Virus record (IMG/VR): IMGVR_UViG_3300045918_000283
Location: 1-31,474 of that record
Reading direction: 5' to 3' (one strand)
DNA from: a virus
Length of the DNA: 31,474 bases
Shown: positions 28,113 to 31,474 of the stretch, piece by piece
Position numbering within the stretch: position 1 is the first letter of the stretch
How the letters are laid out: every line of letters starts with the position of its first letter
Translations under genes and position numbers: made by a program
The notes under the pieces: model-generated
Database searches by the model: none
Told to the model about the DNA's origin: nothing
The model's input: the letters and a program-made list of their open reading frames with translations, nothing else

Positions 28113-28534
28113 GCATCAAACTGGTGGAATGGGCTCGCCTTATGGCGGGCCAGAACACCTGGCCGCCTATTGATGCACTGCTTGACCCGGTTATACATGT
28201 TATCGAATGGTTTGTTGAAATATCGGAAATACGCACACACACCGTTGTTGCCACCATGGCCGGCGGTGGGGTAATGGAAAACCGGATACCATTCACAGAG
28301 ATCGAGGCATGGAGCAGGACAAGCGGAAATCATCCAACAGCATGGGAAATGGGTTTATTACGCCTGATGGACAGCGCGTATGTTTCGGCAAAGATACAAA
28401 AAAGTAACAGTAGTAATGTTAGCAGCCAACAACATCAAGGCCTTGGCGATTATTGCCACGGAACAAAGATAGAAAACTGCCGCGTTTTCTATGGTCCGCA
28501 ACTGGAAACGGTTTGTTCAACCTGCCCGAACTAA
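27696..28534 (+). CDS. Tail assembly chaperone long form by programmed -1 frameshift
   Basis: The zero frame reads AAT TTT TTG CCG GAA TAA. A -1 slip on T-TTT-TTG at 28097-28103 enters an open frame (GCC GGA ATA AGC ATC ...) that runs to the stop at 28532-28534. The result is a fusion of about 279 aa. The second part (EWARLMAGQNTWPPIDALLD... THTVVATMAGGG) has no good start of its own: only a GTG at 28124 without a ribosome site. This is the G/GT arrangement of lambda-type tails, with the tape measure gene 9 bp downstream. Confidence 0.7.
28097..28103 (+). other. Slippery heptamer T TTT TTG for -1 frameshift
   Basis: It matches the X XXY YYZ form in the correct reading frame, three codons before the zero-frame stop, with an uninterrupted -1 frame beyond. 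No strong downstream pseudoknot was recognised by eye. Confidence 0.7.
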
Positions 28535-28543
28535 GGTGATTTT

Positions 28544-30898
28544 ATGGCTTTGAATGATGTTAAAATATCGCTTACTGCAGAGGGTGTCGCAGCAACTACC
28601 GCTGGAGTGGATAAAACTGCCGATTCTGTTGGTAACCTTGGCAACAAAACTCAAAGCGCCACGGGACTTATGGAATCTTCCTGGGCGAAGATGGCGACCG
28701 CCTTTGCCGGTGGCAGTCTGATTGAAAAGGCTATTGAAAAGATCGTTGAAAAACTGATCGAAATGAAAGACTACATCGCCGAAGCAGCAAGATATGCCGC
28801 AAGGGTAGACACTCTCGGCGTATCAATGCATGTAGTCGGGCAGAATGCCGGGTACACTTCCGGCCAGATGGATGCTTTTGAAAAACAAGTCCGTAAAATG
28901 GGCATCACTACCGAATCCTCCCGCGAATCCCTCACCAAAATGGCTGCATCACAGATGGACGTCACCAAAGCAGCTGACCTTGCCAGAGTCGCGCAGGATG
29001 CTGCTGTAATTGGTGGCATTAACTCTTCCGAGGCGTTTGACCGCATGACTCAAGGCATCCGTTCCGGAGAGGTTGAAGTACTCCGGACCATAGGCATCAA
29101 CGTCAACTTTGAAAATTCATACAAGAAGATGGCAGATAGCCTTGGTATTTCTACAAACATGCTGACTGAACATCAGAAGGTATTGGCTCGTCAGAATGAA
29201 GTGCTTGGATACGGCATTAATATTCAAGGTGTCTATGAAGAGTCAATGAACTCAACAGGTAAAAAGTTGACATCACTGACCCGATATTATGACGAATTCA
29301 AGTTGGCATTCGGAGAGGCGTTTGCTCCGGCACTTGGCGAGTTGATCGACTCCACCACTGAGAAACTGAAAAGCATGTTGAAATGGTTTGAGGATAATCG
29401 CGGGGCCCTGGGAGAATTCGCCCGCAATCTTGCGGATATTACCAAGGCCGTTGCCCATCCTGTCTCAGCAACGTGGAAACTGGTCAAAGAACCCTGGGTA
29501 AACAATAGTTATGATGAAGCCGGAAATCAGGACAGAACAGAAAACGACCAACAGACCAGGGCGGAAGAAGAACGCGATAAGACATTAAAAGAAATGGCGC
29601 GGATGAGCAAACAGGAAGCCGCGAGGAAAGCCGCAGAAGCTGCAGAGACAAAACGGTTGGCCGACAAAGCCGCTGAAGCTGAAATAAACCAGTACAACAG
29701 TTTCGTTTCTGCCTTCAATTCAAAGCTCCGCACCATTGAAGAGGGCGAACCGACCCTGACGGCCCATGAAAAAGAACTGACCAAAATTCATGATGAATAC
29801 GAAAAGCTTATTGAAACATACCCAAAAGAGGCTGCTGAGCTAAAAAAGCTTGAAAAATATCATATCCAAGAAGCCGAAGCCCGACAGGGAAGCGCCGATG
29901 CAGCCGCTATCCGCCTCCAAATTCAGGCGGCAGAAGTAGCCATGCTGAAAGATGAATCCGATTACATCAAAAAGACTCTGGACGATTGGAAAGCGCTGGA
30001 AGATGCAAAGGCCCTGCAGATTGAAATAGATCTGGCCATGATTAATTCACAGGAGAAGTTCAATCAGATCAGTTCCGGCGATGCTGCCACGAAACGCATT
30101 GAACTGCTAAATCAGTCAATTACCCTGCTTGAAGAACAATACCGGCTTGAAAACGAACAGGGGCCGCAGTCCGACTTGAAGCGTTTGCAGATCTTGCAAA
30201 AAATCGGCAGCGAGAATGCCAAGCTGCTTGATCAGCAGAAAGTTCTCTATGATGCCACACCTATCGGTGGCATGACCAACGCCCTGCAGAGATATGCAGA
30301 CGAAGCCGCCAATATGGGCAAACAGCTTGAAGGGGCTTTTACAAATGCTTTTAAAGGCATGGAAGATGCCCTGGTAAAGTTCACCATGACCGGCAAGTTT
30401 AGTTTCCGAGATATGGCGAACAGCATCATCACCGATCTGGTGCGGATCGCCACACGGCAGGCAATCACCGGTCCGCTCGCTGCTGGTCTATCTGGTCTAT
30501 TCGGCGGTGGCACTATCGACAACTATAACCCAAATACCACCTATGCTGGAGCTTCCCCCGGTCCATGGGCTCCTGCTGTTATGCACGATGGCGGTCTGGT
30601 TGTCCCGCGCTTCCACTCCGGCGGCCTTGCCTCTGATGAAATACCGGCCATTCTCCAAACCGGTGAACGTGTCCTTGATCGTGAACACAACGCCATGCTG
30701 GAACGCTTCGCCAATAAGACTACGGCTACCGGTGCGGCTCCGACTATCAACATCATCAACAACGCCAGCAAGGACACCGAAGTTAAAGCATCAGCTCCAC
30801 GGCTTGATGCCGGCCAGTGGGTAGTTGATATGGTTATTCAGAAACTGCGCTCTGATCCCAGCACCCGTGCTGCCTTTGCTGGCGGAGGAAACTTCTAA
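28544..30898 (+). CDS. Tail tape measure protein
   Basis: 784 aa, AAGGTGATTTT before the ATG. An N-terminal repeat-like helical region (LTAEGVAATTAGVDKTADSV) is followed by the TMP core (about 75-260: ARYAARVDTLGVSMHVVG, ARVAQDAAVIGGINSSEAFD). A central coiled coil (about 330-570) is rich in Ala, Glu and Lys. The C-terminal part is lambda gpH-like: FTNAFKGMEDALVKFTMTGK, FRDMANSIITDLVRIATRQA and a Gly-rich end. It sets tail length and is ejected ahead of DNA; at about 1.5 Angstrom per residue, 784 residues imply a tail near 110-120 nm. It ends with TAATG into the next gene. Confidence 0.85.
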   Translation: MALNDVKISLTAEGVAATTAGVDKTADSVGNLGNKTQSATGLMESSWAKMATAFAGGSLIEKAIEKIVEKLIEMKDYIAEAARYAARVDTLGVSMHVVGQNAGYTSGQMDAFEKQVRKMGITTESSRESLTKMAASQMDVTKAADLARVAQDAAVIGGINSSEAFDRMTQGIRSGEVEVLRTIGINVNFENSYKKMADSLGISTNMLTEHQKVLARQNEVLGYGINIQGVYEESMNSTGKKLTSLTRYYDEFKLAFGEAFAPALGELIDSTTEKLKSMLKWFEDNRGALGEFARNLADITKAVAHPVSATWKLVKEPWVNNSYDEAGNQDRTENDQQTRAEEERDKTLKEMARMSKQEAARKAAEAAETKRLADKAAEAEINQYNSFVSAFNSKLRTIEEGEPTLTAHEKELTKIHDEYEKLIETYPKEAAELKKLEKYHIQEAEARQGSADAAAIRLQIQAAEVAMLKDESDYIKKTLDDWKALEDAKALQIEIDLAMINSQEKFNQISSGDAATKRIELLNQSITLLEEQYRLENEQGPQSDLKRLQILQKIGSENAKLLDQQKVLYDATPIGGMTNALQRYADEAANMGKQLEGAFTNAFKGMEDALVKFTMTGKFSFRDMANSIITDLVRIATRQAITGPLAAGLSGLFGGGTIDNYNPNTTYAGASPGPWAPAVMHDGGLVVPRFHSGGLASDEIPAILQTGERVLDREHNAMLERFANKTTATGAAPTINIINNASKDTEVKASAPRLDAGQWVVDMVIQKLRSDPSTRAAFAGGGNF

Positions 30899-31272
30899 TG
30901 CCGGTCACCGTCCAGGATACTCTTTTCGACATTCTCCCCTCCCCTAGCTGGGGCACCCCGAGGATTCGCAAAGCCCCGAAGGTCAAGTTTGAGTCCGCCA
31001 ACGGCTACAAGCACCAGCGCGAACGCTACAGCCATGCCCGCTATACTTATCCGGTCAAGTGGCCGATCCTGACCGAAACCGAAATGAGCACGCTGGAAAA
31101 CTGGCTCGATCAGACCGCCTCAAACACGTTCTGGTTCCTCCCCCCTACGGCGCTCTGGGGCGGCACCGGCACACCATCAATCAAACTGATGCGCGTCACC
31201 GATGAAGAGATCACCATCACTCCCATTTCCTACGGATATTATTCAGCATCGATCACCCTTGAGGAAGCCTGA
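30898..31272 (+). CDS. Minor tail protein, lambda M-like
   Basis: 124 aa, translationally coupled (TAATG) to the tape measure. Residues about 25-70 (APKVKFESANGYKHQRERYSHARYTYPVKW) and ending SYGYYSASITLEEA resemble the tip-proximal minor tail proteins encoded right after the tape measure in siphoviruses (lambda M position). Position and length fit; the family is only tentatively assigned. It overlaps the following gene by TGATG. Confidence 0.55.
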   Translation: MPVTVQDTLFDILPSPSWGTPRIRKAPKVKFESANGYKHQRERYSHARYTYPVKWPILTETEMSTLENWLDQTASNTFWFLPPTALWGGTGTPSIKLMRVTDEEITITPISYGYYSASITLEEA

Positions 31273-31474
31273 TGATCCCCGGTAACGATCACCGCAGTTT
31301 CAATACACCGTCAACATGGATACCGCTCTTTGATATCCAGACGGCGCCTGGGTCGGTGCAGTATCTGACACCCTCCCCTGAGGTGATCACGGCAGATGGT
31401 CACGATTACCAACCGTTCCCGGTGATGATCGACGAACTGCGCGACGACGGTAAAGGCGAAGTCGCCACCGTAAC
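31272..31474 (+). CDS. Minor tail protein, lambda L-like (partial, runs off window)
   Basis: 67 complete codons from ATG 31272, whose A is the last base of the upstream TGA. The product MIPGNDHRSFNTPSTWIPLF is followed by DIQTAP...YLTPSPEVITADGHDYQPFP and ELRDDGKGE. The short beta-rich start with strand-turn-strand and the place after an M-like gene fit the lambda L/DUF1833-type tail-tip proteins. The C-terminus lies beyond the window, so the family cannot be confirmed. Confidence 0.5.
   Translation, partial: MIPGNDHRSFNTPSTWIPLFDIQTAPGSVQYLTPSPEVITADGHDYQPFPVMIDELRDDGKGEVATV

Noticed and set aside
1-31474. tRNA or rRNA genes
   Set aside because: No cloverleaf with a GTTC-type T-loop and matching stems was noticed on either strand; this was by eye and a tRNAscan run would be decisive.

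Overview
The window is a contiguous stretch of a temperate, tailed (siphovirus-like) phage, read as a prophage or phage genome. The host is probably a Gram-negative bacterium of the Geobacter/Desulfuromonadales kind. That host guess is an inference from the style of the proteins (GH108 endolysin, Mor-type activator, CII/CP76-type regulator, 'KHGL'-type small terminase) and roughly balanced base composition; no host gene is in view. Almost every gene is on the + strand, tightly packed with ATGA/GTGA/TAATG overlaps.

Layout. 1-500: immunity region, with a leftward HTH repressor (cut by the window edge), a small zinc-ribbon protein, and copies of the palindrome TTCTATAGAA as likely operators. 487-4143: early genes, comprising a CII/CP76-like regulator, small Cys-rich and membrane proteins, a serine resolvase, an SSB-like protein ending DEDIPY, a Lar-like anti-restriction zinc ribbon and a DUF551 protein. 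4144-7580: an integron-like cassette array with its own integron integrase (intI). 7577-10857: a PnuC-like membrane protein and a 1027-aa primase-helicase. 10858-11735: a non-coding, G-rich, repeat-dense region with a terminator and five tandem 11-bp iterons, a candidate replication origin. 11736-13166: small zinc protein, tyrosine recombinase with a Cys-rich insert, and Mor-like activator. 13267-18201: small and large terminase and a portal fused to a MuF-type minor head protein. 18204-20790: three structural or repeat proteins, one with about 14 LATTEAPD repeats. 20880-23845: capsid protease with nested scaffold, decoration protein and major capsid protein. 23929-26402: head-tail connector genes with an embedded lysis module. 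26414-31474: tail tube, tail chaperone with a -1 frameshift, tape measure and two minor tail proteins, the last cut by the window edge.

The most striking system is the phage-borne integron. Five short hairpin elements (4565-4615, 4914-4975, 5350-5412, 5822-5881, 6158-6208) each begin with TAAC and end with GTTA. They sit exactly between small ORFs. Where neighbouring elements bound one cassette, their 7-bp cores are usually inverse complements (perfect for two cassettes, 6/7 for two). The best-folded element (5350-5412) has two extrahelical bases spaced as in classical attC sites. A tyrosine recombinase with the IntI-specific extra segment lies directly beside the array. The cassette genes face intI and follow phage transcription, whereas several structural clues suggest the attC sites face the other way. 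If so, these would be inverted cassettes expressed from the phage early operon, without a dedicated cassette promoter.

A plausible model: the repressor controls early transcription. The early operon runs through resolvase, SSB, cassette genes, intI and primase-helicase to the terminator at 10892-10944. The Mor-like activator then switches on the head/packaging and capsid operons, which share a 42-bp leader upstream (13174-13215 and 20789-20830).
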